The translations under genes were made by a program, and so were the position numbers. Shown here piece after piece: positions 46,965 to 53,516 of a stretch of DNA of 59,833 nt. Origin of the DNA: CAYXFD01 sp964464175 (GTDB lineage Bacteria > Cloacimonadota > Cloacimonadia > Cloacimonadales > JAJBBL01); assembly GCA_964464175.1 (NCBI GenBank), contig CAYXFD010000018.1, forward strand, positions 1 through 59,833, read 5' to 3'. How positions within the stretch are numbered: position 1 is the stretch's first letter; each line of letters begins with the position of its first letter. Under the pieces are notes generated by a model. The model did no database searches, was not told the origin of the DNA, and saw only the letters and a program-made list of their open reading frames with translations.

Positions 46965-47603
46965 TCAAAAATTCTGTTTTCGCCATTCAATAGCTGTTAA
47001 ACCGAACAAAGCCTTGTTTAATAAATCAGCTTCACTTGCATAGATAAGCTGTATTTCGTTTTTCTTCAGTTTAGGGGGAATTAAGTTTTCTTTTATAGCA
47101 TCAGTATGAATTCGGTAGTTTATTTTTGCCAGAGTCCGGCTAACACTCCATTCGATTCTATTTTTATCTCGTTCCTCTTCCTTAAGTCGCTGATATTCTT
47201 TAATGAGATAGATCTTGAATGTTGGGCTAATCCACATTCTAAACTCAAAAGCGATATCTTTGTGGGCATAAGTACCACCATATCTTCCGGCTTTAGCCTT
47301 TAGACCTATAACATTGGTTTTCGCGACCCAATCCTTAGCACTTATCTTGAAATAATTTAAGCCGGCCTGACTTCTAATTGCGGCGAATTCGCCATAATTA
47401 AAATCCGGGCTATTAACACTCTTCCATATCCCGAGAAACTCAATATTATTGCGGTTTCTGAGCCAATCTGAGATAAAAAAATCTCCGTCTTTTGCTTTCA
47501 ACATATCAGTTAAGGAGATGTATTCTTGCTTATCTGTTTTAAGGATTGTAGTCTCCTTATCTTGGATTTTAATCTTCACTACATTTTTTTCTTTGTCCGG
47601 CAT
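46965..47603 (-). pseudogene. KilA-N domain protein, C-terminally truncated
   Basis: 212 residues. The KilA-N domain covers about 15-130: EYISLTDMLKAKDGDFFISD, WLRNRNNIEFLGIWKSVNSP, GRYGGTYAHKDIAFEFRMWI and YLIKEYQRLKEEE. The second part, LAKINYRIHTDAIKENLIPP and ASEADLLNKALFGLTAIEWRKQN, is also standard for this phage-type family. Full members run on for another 50-60 residues after that WRxxN; here a TGA follows at once, so the gene has lost its 3' end. KilA-N proteins bind DNA and are carried by phages and mobile elements. First gene of the accessory zone from the left. Confidence 0.75.
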
Positions 47604-47714
47604 AGTCTGTTACCTCAAACAGTTATTCAATTTCATTGCTTTGTCCTGCTCGGTGTAGTTTAATCTGACAAGTTATTCATGTATATCTGGTACTTCATTT
47701 GCCTTAGTGATGTT

Positions 47715-47990
47715 TCAATTCTCATTTTTGATACCTAAAGAACAGTTGATTAGCGGTAATCGAAATGCGGAATCATCTTTATCGGTGATACTCAGCTTAT
47801 CTTCATCTCGCAGGGAGACAACAAGATCAGCAAGCTGATGTTCGGATATACCGGCTTTCAATTGTCTTCCCAGTGTATCCTTGGCAAATTCCTTGAGAGG
47901 ATATTTGTAGATATCATCAACTGCTTTTTTTAGGTCTTCGTTAACAAAAAAAGTGTCCTCATTCTCTTTGATAAACCGATCAAAAGTCAT
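47715..47990 (-). CDS. Hypothetical 91-aa protein coupled to an upstream gene remnant
   Basis: Not recognised. Helical and highly charged, with DLKKAVDDIYKYPLKEFAKDTLG and LADLVVSLRDEDKLSI (first seen as DLKKAVDDIYKYPL / KEFAKDTLG). No membrane segment. The ATG lies inside the end of the preceding frame (ATGACTTTTGA), an overlap typical of coupled genes. The upstream partner is broken, so this gene is probably a survivor of a decayed operon. Confidence 0.5.
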   Translation of the reverse strand: MTFDRFIKENEDTFFVNEDLKKAVDDIYKYPLKEFAKDTLGRQLKAGISEHQLADLVVSLRDEDKLSITDKDDSAFRLPLINCSLGIKNEN

Positions 47991-48300
47991 ATACCTTATA
48001 TTTGATACCTTTCTTACGACCTAAAGTTCCGCCGGTTTTTATCTCATCGGCAGTTACTGAATCTACTCCCTTTTTTACTAATTCGTGATGGTTGGTTATC
48101 TTTTCCAATGGTTTAACGTATTTGTTACACTCTGCTGCCTTGAGGATTGTGAGCTATGGCTGGGTTATTATCTCTCCGGAAGTATTAAGTCAGGTCAGAA
48201 TATCATTGTCGGAAGGCGTTCTGGTATAAACGATCACACCCTCTTTGTCTTTGTCAAAGAGGTTTTGTTTAGTCAAACTTTTCAAACGTAAATGACCTGA
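47980..48300 (-). pseudogene. Broken 3' end of an unidentified gene
   Basis: One reading frame on the minus strand is protein-like from about 48300 to the TGA at 47980-47982, but is interrupted by TGA (48190-48192) and TAG (48154-48156). The parts read LTKQNLFDKDKEGVIVYTR...PSDNDIL, then AAECNKYVKPLEKITNHHEL and VKKGVDSVTADEIKTGGTLG, ending KYKVYDF. Charged, soluble, with no family I can name. Two different stop codons argue for decay over recoding. The end overlaps the ATG of the 91-aa gene. Confidence 0.45.
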
Positions 48301-48435
48301 AATCAAAATCAAATAAAAACCAGCTCATAATTATATTCAAAAGATACTGACCGGCAGCAAGCTTTATTATCCATTACTAAGCAGACATTTCAACTGTTTT
48401 TCTCCTTTTCCAACAGTGAAGAATACCTGCTCTAT

Positions 48436-48507
48436 CATTAGGGTATCATTAGGGTGCGTCGTAGTCGGCTCCATTCGACTACTGCTCATCCTAAGGATAC
48501 CCTAATG
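48436..48507. repeat. Large palindrome, copy B of the REP/MITE-like element
   Basis: Arms of 32 bp at 48436-48467 and 48476-48507 match at 27 positions, around an 8-nt loop GCTCCATT. The core GTCGTAGTCGGCTC is identical to copy A at 6247-6335. Outer arms carry direct iterations of ATTAGGGT (CATTAGGGTATCATTAGGGT). It lies in the spacer between the DUF5131 gene and the broken remnant. Confidence 0.82.
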
Positions 48508-48556
48508 GCAGAAGAGTGACAGGAGAGATTAAGGAATCGGTGTTAGCAGCAGGTAT

Positions 48557-49279
48557 TCAGGTTGTTTTATAGTTTAATTCCGCTTTTTGAGCCTGGGAAT
48601 GCTGCTGCTTCCGCGGGATCTTGTAGAGTCTTCCCTCTTTGAGGAAGTGCGTTCCGGTCTGTTTGAACTTGAAGGGTATATCTTTAGCTAAGCATTGGTC
48701 ACGGATACTCAGTACCCAGTTGAAATCACAAACTCTCGCCTCAGCTCCTGATTCTCCGCCTACTACAACTTCTTCGACAGTTTTGTCAAGATAAGGGCTG
48801 ATATCCAGAGGCGACAAAAGTGGTTCGTGGACAAATATCCTGTGTTTGATCGGCAAGGATTTGAAAACCGGCAGTCTTTCGTCGGCTCTCTTCTGATTCT
48901 CGCAGGTAACGGCGATGATGACATTATCATACCCCTCTCCCCAATCCTGGGGAAGATTCACGGTCAATCTTTCGATCCTTTTCGTTATAAAAAGGAACTT
49001 ACAGTCACCTCTTTCCCTGATCATCTTCCAGGCTTCTTTCCGCCATTCGTCTGCCTCCTTGAGAAGAAAATCGGAAGTGAAACATGTCCAGAAGAAGGTA
49101 TCGGAGGGGAGTGAATAATCTCCGTTCTTCCTTTTTCTTACGGGAAGATCGAAACATTTATTCTTTGATATTTGCGTTGCGTCACGGTTATATCTGGCAT
49201 CTACCCGGTAAACATAACAATTTTGACATCCTTCGCTCAGTTTGCGGCAACCGTGCCAAAGGTTCCACATCTTTCCCAT
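48557..49279 (-). CDS. Phage Gp37/Gp68 family protein (DUF5131, radical-SAM-like)
   Basis: About 240 residues. The family cysteine motif is GCRKLSEGCQNCY (Cys 11, 18 and 21 from the preferred start), preceded by MWNLWHGC. FFWTCFTSDFLLKEADEWR, KFLFITKRIERL, VIIAVTCENQKRADERLP and VVVGGESGAEARVCDFNWV are the conserved strands of this family. The ATG at 49279 has GGAG seven bases upstream; the frame opens four codons earlier. Chemistry of the family is unknown. It is common on phages and in defence-rich DNA, usually beside a 'three-Cys-motif partner' gene (TcmP), which is not seen here. Confidence 0.87.
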   Translation of the reverse strand: MGKMWNLWHGCRKLSEGCQNCYVYRVDARYNRDATQISKNKCFDLPVRKRKNGDYSLPSDTFFWTCFTSDFLLKEADEWRKEAWKMIRERGDCKFLFITKRIERLTVNLPQDWGEGYDNVIIAVTCENQKRADERLPVFKSLPIKHRIFVHEPLLSPLDISPYLDKTVEEVVVGGESGAEARVCDFNWVLSIRDQCLAKDIPFKFKQTGTHFLKEGRLYKIPRKQQHSQAQKAELNYKTT

Positions 49280-49420
49280 TTTATACTCCATCCCGTTATT
49301 ATGATTATCTTGGATGTGGATCCACCAAGTCGATAATATGCTTTCCTGACTATAGAATTATTGTCTTTAGTTTCAGTATCTTCGGTCTTCCCAAAGATCA
49401 AACTCGCTTGTTGTCAGCCG

Positions 49421-49906
49421 TCACTCGGATATTTCTGTTTCGGGTATGTCCTTCGGAAAAAGTCTCTGCTGTCTTTTCAGAGAAATTGCTTCTTCATTAA
49501 GCCGGATAATGGGAGCATTACTTGTCCCGATCTCGAATTCAGTTTCAGCAGTGAAACCGGTTGAAGTCTGAAAGACTTCGATCCTTACCCTTTCACCTGG
49601 TTTCCAGCCAACCGGAGAACCTGCTATGGAAGAGAAGCTCTCCAAATTGAACCTGATCGTGAAATGATTGGAATGGGTATCTGCATAGCAGGAAGGGTGG
49701 TCGTCGGTTAAAATATATTCAGGTCTCTCAGCAATCCATGCCTTGAATTTTATTGATCCCTCTTCCGGATAGAGAACATTCTCCGGATAATTACCGAGAT
49801 AATCATATACTTCCTGTACTACCGGCTTTGTTGTAGTTATCCGGCTATAAGCAATGGTGATGAAAATGCCGATAAACAGAAGAGTCAGGAATATCTTTTG
49901 CTGCAT
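49421..49906 (-). CDS. Small secreted hypothetical protein next to the att site
   Basis: 161 residues from the ATG at 49906, which has a perfect GGAGG; a longer frame would run back into the tRNA fragment and is rejected. Signal peptide MQQKIFLTLLFIGIFITIAY. The mature part is beta-rich (IKFKAWIAERPEYILTDD, NHFTIRFNLESFSSIAGS, VRIEVFQTSTGFTAETEFEI). Not recognised. Only 19 bp separate its ATG from the CCA of the tRNA 3' fragment, so before island insertion it would have lain directly downstream of tRNA-Arg. Confidence 0.72.
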   Translation of the reverse strand: MQQKIFLTLLFIGIFITIAYSRITTTKPVVQEVYDYLGNYPENVLYPEEGSIKFKAWIAERPEYILTDDHPSCYADTHSNHFTIRFNLESFSSIAGSPVGWKPGERVRIEVFQTSTGFTAETEFEIGTSNAPIIRLNEEAISLKRQQRLFPKDIPETEISE

Positions 49907-49921
49907 AAGTCCTCCGGAAGT

Positions 49922-49979
49922 AAAATGGCACGCCCGTAGGGACTCGAACCCCAAACCCTCTGATCCGAAGTCAGATGCT
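49922..49979 (-). repeat. attachment-site direct repeat, distal copy (3' half of tRNA-Arg)
   Basis: 58 bp identical base for base to 52218-52275 inside and beyond the intact tRNA-Arg. It covers the anticodon arm, variable loop, T arm, acceptor 3' strand and CCA, but lacks the 5' half (what follows is unrelated). This is the standard outcome of site-specific integration at a tRNA 3' end. Confidence 0.9.
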
Positions 49980-50082
49980 GTAGTCCCTTAAAGGCAGTGA
50001 ATACTAACTTTATATATGCTATATTTATCAATATTTTAGCAATCATTTTGGTCTGTCCTTATGACTAAGTCAAAACAATCTG

Positions 50083-50101
50083 TGTGCCCAATATGTGCCC
50101 A
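50083..50101. promoter_or_regulatory. Two TGTGCCCA direct repeats, possible recombinase arm sites
   Basis: TGTGCCCA occurs at 50083-50090 and 50094-50101, 11 bp start to start, one helical turn, about 100 bp inside the distal att copy. That position and spacing fit arm-type sites of a tyrosine integrase or an excisionase. Function is inferred. Confidence 0.4.
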
Positions 50102-50222
50102 TATTAGTTTTATTGGTCTTTTCATGGCTTGCGTCTTAAGATAGGATTACGCTTCCAATCAAGACTCATACATTAAACCGATTACAAGCTGCTTTAAAAT
50201 CTGTAAGAATATTCTTATACTT

Positions 50223-50393
50223 CTAAAAAACATTCTTAATCGCTTCTAATCCTAAATCTTCCAGCTTCATTCTCTTAATAGCGGCAATGGTATTAAACAT
50301 CGCTGCAGTATCTTCATCCAATCGGATCGTTAATCGTACAGCTTTTGAAGGATCAAGACCTTCTGTAGTCTTTCTTGGTCTTCCTCTCGGCAT
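50223..50393 (-). CDS. Small ribbon-helix-helix DNA-binding protein (56 aa)
   Basis: ATG at 50393 with a perfect AAAGGAGG; stop TAG at 50223. The product starts MPRGRPRKTTEG, an AT-hook-like GRPRK arm, then AVRLTIRLDEDTAAMF, the beta-strand and first helix of an RHH/Arc-type domain, and a second helix KRMKLEDLGLEAIKNVF. Such proteins act as repressors or partition/excision regulators on mobile elements. It lies 37 bp after the stop of the start-less fragment on the same strand. Confidence 0.72.
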   Translation of the reverse strand: MPRGRPRKTTEGLDPSKAVRLTIRLDEDTAAMFNTIAAIKRMKLEDLGLEAIKNVF

Positions 50394-50430
50394 TATTCCT
50401 CCTTTGAGTACCTAAATATTCGATTATTAA

Positions 50431-50709
50431 CTATCTGTCAATCATCAGCTTTTTCAATAATTTACTTACCTCAGCTTCAGTCAAGCCTTCTTTGAGATTT
50501 TCTTCAAGATATGCCTCTACATATTCTCGGAAGCCTTTCTGACTGTTGGTACTGCATGTATTTTTATTGCTTTTCCTTTGTAGAAGATTAGCTCTGTTCT
50601 CAGCAACTCCAAACTGAGTATGATAGTAACGGTGACTGAAGCTAAGATATAATATATGCCAATTATATCGTCCGATCCGTTGAAGAATGTCAAAGACAAT
50701 TTGATCTGT
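50431..50709 (-). pseudogene. Gene fragment without start, upstream of the RHH gene
   Basis: The minus-strand frame is open for 92 codons from 50709 to TAG at 50431-50433 and contains no ATG, GTG or TTG. The end (GFREYVEAYLEENLKEGLTE, then AEVSKLLKKLMIDR) is clearly protein-like, with two amphipathic helices. The upstream part is less convincing. A GTG-started frame with CCGAAACTTGAACAG codons overlaps in another register, so a frameshift may have split an older gene. Family unknown. Confidence 0.4.
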
Positions 50710-51056
50710 TCAAGTTTCGGCACTCAAAAGTGCACCACTTTTTTACTGGAAAATGGAAGTAGTTTCCAGGGTGATTATTCTGGAGATTTCTTATAGGATG
50801 CAAAGGTATATAACTCAATGAAAATGCGAATGAGCTAAACTTTTCTTGACAGAAGGTTCGATTATTATTAGCAGGAGATATATTGATATTTATCAGCATT
50901 TTTTCAGATGTAATAAGGGTTAACGACAAGAATTTTGTTAAGAGAGACTATGAACCAGAACGGCAGATTGACGGTGACTTATAACTTGAACATTCTCTAC
51001 TAAACATAGTGGTAACTTTTCAACCGAAGAAAACAATAATTATTTAGGGAGGAACA
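50710..51056. other. Intergenic region of the island
   Basis: 347 AT-rich bases between divergently transcribed island genes. TTGACA occurs at about 50848 without a well-spaced -10 box. A 79-codon minus frame at 50690-50929 lacks a Shine-Dalgarno and does not look coded. Promoters for both directions are presumably here. Confidence 0.4.
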
Positions 51057-51863
51057 ATGGAAAACTTTAATGAGATGGCTGACTTAGCTCAAAGTATATT
51101 GAATGAAAACACAGGATATTCGAGAAACAAAAGAATCATCAAAGAACTTTTTAATAATTCCACAGATATAGAACTCAGGCTAAGAGTCATTGATTCGATG
51201 TACTCAACACAAATGAGCAAGCGGCTATTTGGTATTGATGATATTGCCAGGGCGATTAATGTTATTAATGGATTGTTCAATGAGAATTGTGATAAAGCAA
51301 TACGGCAAGAAATTATAAATACATTGAATGGCAACGATTCAACAATAATTACGGAATTATTGCAGAGTACTTATGGAAGAAGTAAATTAGAAGATAGAGG
51401 TGTAAAGGCAACCTCTCTTATTTCGAAGTATCTATATTTTGTGAATAATTCTGAATTTCCAATCTATGACAGCTTAGTGAAAGACTCATACCGATTATTC
51501 CAAATAGGTACTATTAATGAAGGAAATTTTATAGAAAAGCTGAGAGAGTTAAATAAAAACTCTAGGATCAAAAGTTATGATAAGTTAGATCAGTTTTTGT
51601 GGCTTGCTGGAAAATTAAAAAAGGGCAGCCTGTCGTTGATTTTAGACAAGAAGAAATATAGATCGCTAATAGATGCTGTTGGAGTAGAATGGATTTTGGT
51701 TCATTCCAGAAATATCGTGGGTGAGATAGACAGTAGAAGGATAGATGATGCTATATCAAGAAAAATACTCAATATAGATTTTCTTACAAAGTTGTCGGAT
51801 ATGGTTTTGTCTCAGAATCTAAAGAAATTTCTTACTTTTTTATCAGAACATGTAGATAGATGA
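51057..51863 (+). CDS. Island cargo protein, possible helix-hairpin-helix/OGG-like fold
   Basis: 268 residues, soluble and almost all helical. LRLRVIDSMYSTQMSKRLFG near residue 40 and ATSLISKYLYFVNNSEFPIYDS near 118-139 (read as ATSLISKYLYF and FPIYDS) resemble the conserved blocks of 8-oxoguanine-glycosylase-like (HhH) proteins often found in defence-rich DNA. I could not confirm the catalytic Lys/Asp pair. AGGGAGG lies before the ATG. AT-rich codon use differs from the flanking genes. It is the only intact larger gene on the island, so it is the likely benefit carried. Assignment is tentative. Confidence 0.6.
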   Translation: MENFNEMADLAQSILNENTGYSRNKRIIKELFNNSTDIELRLRVIDSMYSTQMSKRLFGIDDIARAINVINGLFNENCDKAIRQEIINTLNGNDSTIITELLQSTYGRSKLEDRGVKATSLISKYLYFVNNSEFPIYDSLVKDSYRLFQIGTINEGNFIEKLRELNKNSRIKSYDKLDQFLWLAGKLKKGSLSLILDKKKYRSLIDAVGVEWILVHSRNIVGEIDSRRIDDAISRKILNIDFLTKLSDMVLSQNLKKFLTFLSEHVDR

Positions 51864-52007
51864 GAATAAAAATCCAGTATAGAAAACAACCCTTCCAATG
51901 CTGATAGTTAAATCAAAACAGACATTTGTATGTTTCTCGCAGATTACATACCTCGTGTTTGCTCTTACAAAAACCAGCAAATGTCGTAGAAGGATAGTAT
52001 CTTTCCT

Positions 52008-52094
52008 ATGAAGTTTTATCTGCTCTTATGTTTCTTGATCGCAGCTTTTATTAGTCTCTCTGCTTTTTCTGTCGAGCAAGAAATATGTGCTTAA
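52008..52094 (+). pseudogene. Signal-peptide fragment of a secreted protein gene (28 aa)
   Basis: ATG at 52008 opens a clear export signal (MKFYLLLCFLIAAFISLSAF, followed by SVEQEICA) and stops at TAA 52092-52094. AAGGATAG lies ten bases upstream. This looks like the 5' stub of a secreted-protein gene whose body was lost, though a genuine small secreted peptide cannot be excluded. Confidence 0.4.
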
Positions 52095-52175
52095 AAGTTC
52101 TCAAACTGGAGTGATGTCTTGCTGATAAACCTTAGTAAATGATAAGAAGAGTTTGGGTAGATTGATGTTTCAATA

Positions 52176-52195
52176 GCCTTTAATAAAGGCGTTTT
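52176..52195 (+). terminator. Weak candidate terminator before the tRNA end
   Basis: GCCTTT (52176-52181), 3-nt loop, AAAGGC (52185-52190), then GTTTT. The stem is short and the T-run is only four, so it is doubtful. Confidence 0.3.
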
Positions 52196-52221
52196 AAGTG
52201 ACAGAAGCCTGTATGAAAAAA

Positions 52222-52298
52222 TGGCACGCCCGTAGGGACTCGAACCCCAAACCCTCTGATCCGAAGTCAGATGCTCTATCCAATTGAACTACGGGCGC
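52222..52298 (-). tRNA. tRNA-Arg (anticodon TCG)
   Basis: Minus strand, 77 nt including the encoded CCA (52224-52222). Acceptor GCGCCCG pairs with CGGGCGT (one G-T pair). The anticodon stem is TCTGA/TCAGA with loop CTTCGGA, anticodon TCG, reading CGA. The T arm carries GGTTCGAGTCC. The gene is complete and its 3' half is duplicated at 49922-49979 by island integration. Confidence 0.97.
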
Positions 52299-52498
52299 AC
52301 ATAATCAATATAAGGCAAATTATTTGACTCCCTACTTCCTGTCTATCTTTTTTTGCTATCAGGTTTGACTCTATCTGAGTTTAAGCTGATTCGAAAAAAA
52401 GACTGTAAAAGTTAGACCGAAACCGAGTCTCCAGTCTGAGCAGCAGAATGGAAATCATTACCCGGAAGCCTGAGTTTACCCTCTCCCCCATCCATAAG

Positions 52499-52532
52499 AT
52501 AAAAAACCGGAAGAGAACTTAGTCTCTTCCGG
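52499..52532 (-). terminator. Rho-independent terminator of the secD-secF operon
   Basis: A perfect 10-bp stem, CCGGAAGAGA with TCTCTTCCGG, and a 6-nt loop, followed on the minus strand by a TTTTTT run. It lies 35 bp beyond the secF stop. Confidence 0.9.
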
Positions 52533-52566
52533 CTACTAAAAAGCAATCTTTTCTGCTTTCTTTATC

Positions 52567-53508
52567 TTAAGCTTTTTTCTTGTGAATAAGCTTTCTGCCT
52601 GTTTGTCTCTGTCCGAAGAACTCGACGAGAATAGGACTGGCAACGAAGATCGAAGAATATGTACCCACAATTACACCTACCATCAAGGCAAAGGCAAAGT
52701 CACGAATTACCGAACCGCCAAGAAGGTAAAGTGACAGAACAACAACAAAGGTCGTCATCGAAGTAATGATCGTTCTGCTTAATGTTTCATTGATACTATG
52801 ATTGATGACTGAACCGTAGCTCTCTTTCCTGTAAATCTTCAAGTCCTCTCTGATCCTGTCAAATACAACAATAGTATCATTCAAAGAATAACCAACTATG
52901 GTCAACAGAGCTGCTACTATAGCCAGACTGATCTCTCTTCCGGTAATATAGAATATTCCTACTGTAATTAGTACATCGTGAAAAAGAGCGGCTACCGCAG
53001 CAACACCAAAGGTAAACTCGAATCTCCACCATATATAGATGATTATTCCTAACAAGGAGATAAGGATAGCCATAATAGCTTTTCCTTTCAACTCTTCCCC
53101 AATTCGTGGTCCTACCTCTTCCTGTAACCTGATAAAACCGGGACTACCGATATATTCCGGGAATTTTTCTCTCATTAATCTGATTATCTCTGCAGATTCG
53201 GTACCTTCTGCCTGTGCTTTAAACAGGAAAAATGTCTGTTCGTCCTGACCTCTGATAGTCTGGATCTCTACATCAGTCATTCCCTGCTCAAGAAGAGCTT
53301 CTCTGATCTGATCTATCCTTAAGGCAGGATGATCAGGTGTTGGGGGGCTCATATCCAATTCCAGCGAAACTCCACCCGTGAAATCAATACTGAACTTGGG
53401 TCCGGCAATCAGAGCAACAAGACCTACGATGATCAATATGATTGAGACTATATAAGCAATCCTCCGTTTCGATATGAAGTCAATTTTTGTATTCTCGAAA
53501 AATCTCAT
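52567..53508 (-). CDS. secF: Protein translocase subunit SecF
   Basis: 313 residues with six membrane helices. MRFFENTKIDFISKRRIAYI opens the protein, the first periplasmic domain begins with FTGGVSLELDMS, RIGEELKGKAIMAI precedes helix 2, and SLNDTIVVFDRIREDLK is the family signature near helix 5. With SecD it uses the proton or sodium gradient to pull exported proteins through SecYEG. It lies 8 bp after secD. The many secreted proteins of this window depend on this pathway. Confidence 0.96.
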   Translation of the reverse strand: MRFFENTKIDFISKRRIAYIVSIILIIVGLVALIAGPKFSIDFTGGVSLELDMSPPTPDHPALRIDQIREALLEQGMTDVEIQTIRGQDEQTFFLFKAQAEGTESAEIIRLMREKFPEYIGSPGFIRLQEEVGPRIGEELKGKAIMAILISLLGIIIYIWWRFEFTFGVAAVAALFHDVLITVGIFYITGREISLAIVAALLTIVGYSLNDTIVVFDRIREDLKIYRKESYGSVINHSINETLSRTIITSMTTFVVVLSLYLLGGSVIRDFAFALMVGVIVGTYSSIFVASPILVEFFGQRQTGRKLIHKKKA

Positions 53509-53516
53509 TTCTCCCC

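Larger units (their letters stand above)
49922..52275. mobile_element. 2.3-kb integrated island at tRNA-Arg(TCG)
   Basis: Bounded by the 58-bp duplication, with a repeat-to-repeat offset of 2296 bp. Contents from the distal end: paired TGTGCCCA sites, a ribbon-helix-helix gene (50223-50393), a start-less gene fragment (50431-50709), a 346-bp spacer, one intact cargo gene (51057-51863, +) and a signal-peptide fragment (52008-52094, +). No tyrosine recombinase is detectable in any frame, so the element is either non-autonomous or a deletion derivative. Its genes are more AT-rich than the flanking housekeeping genes. Confidence 0.82.

Noticed and set aside
47980..48300. Recoded stop codons in the broken gene
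   Set aside because: The two internal stops are TGA and TAG and no recoding element is visible; simple decay explains it better.
49907..49954. N-terminal extension of the secreted protein to 49954
   Set aside because: It would translate through the tRNA 3' fragment, whereas the ATG at 49906 has a perfect ribosome site and begins the signal peptide.
49922..49979. Second tRNA gene
   Set aside because: Only the 3' half of tRNA-Arg is present; no 5' acceptor strand or D arm follows.
50690..50929. 79-codon minus-strand frame in the island
   Set aside because: No ribosome site, Asn/Ser/Phe-rich random-like composition, overlaps the likely promoter region.
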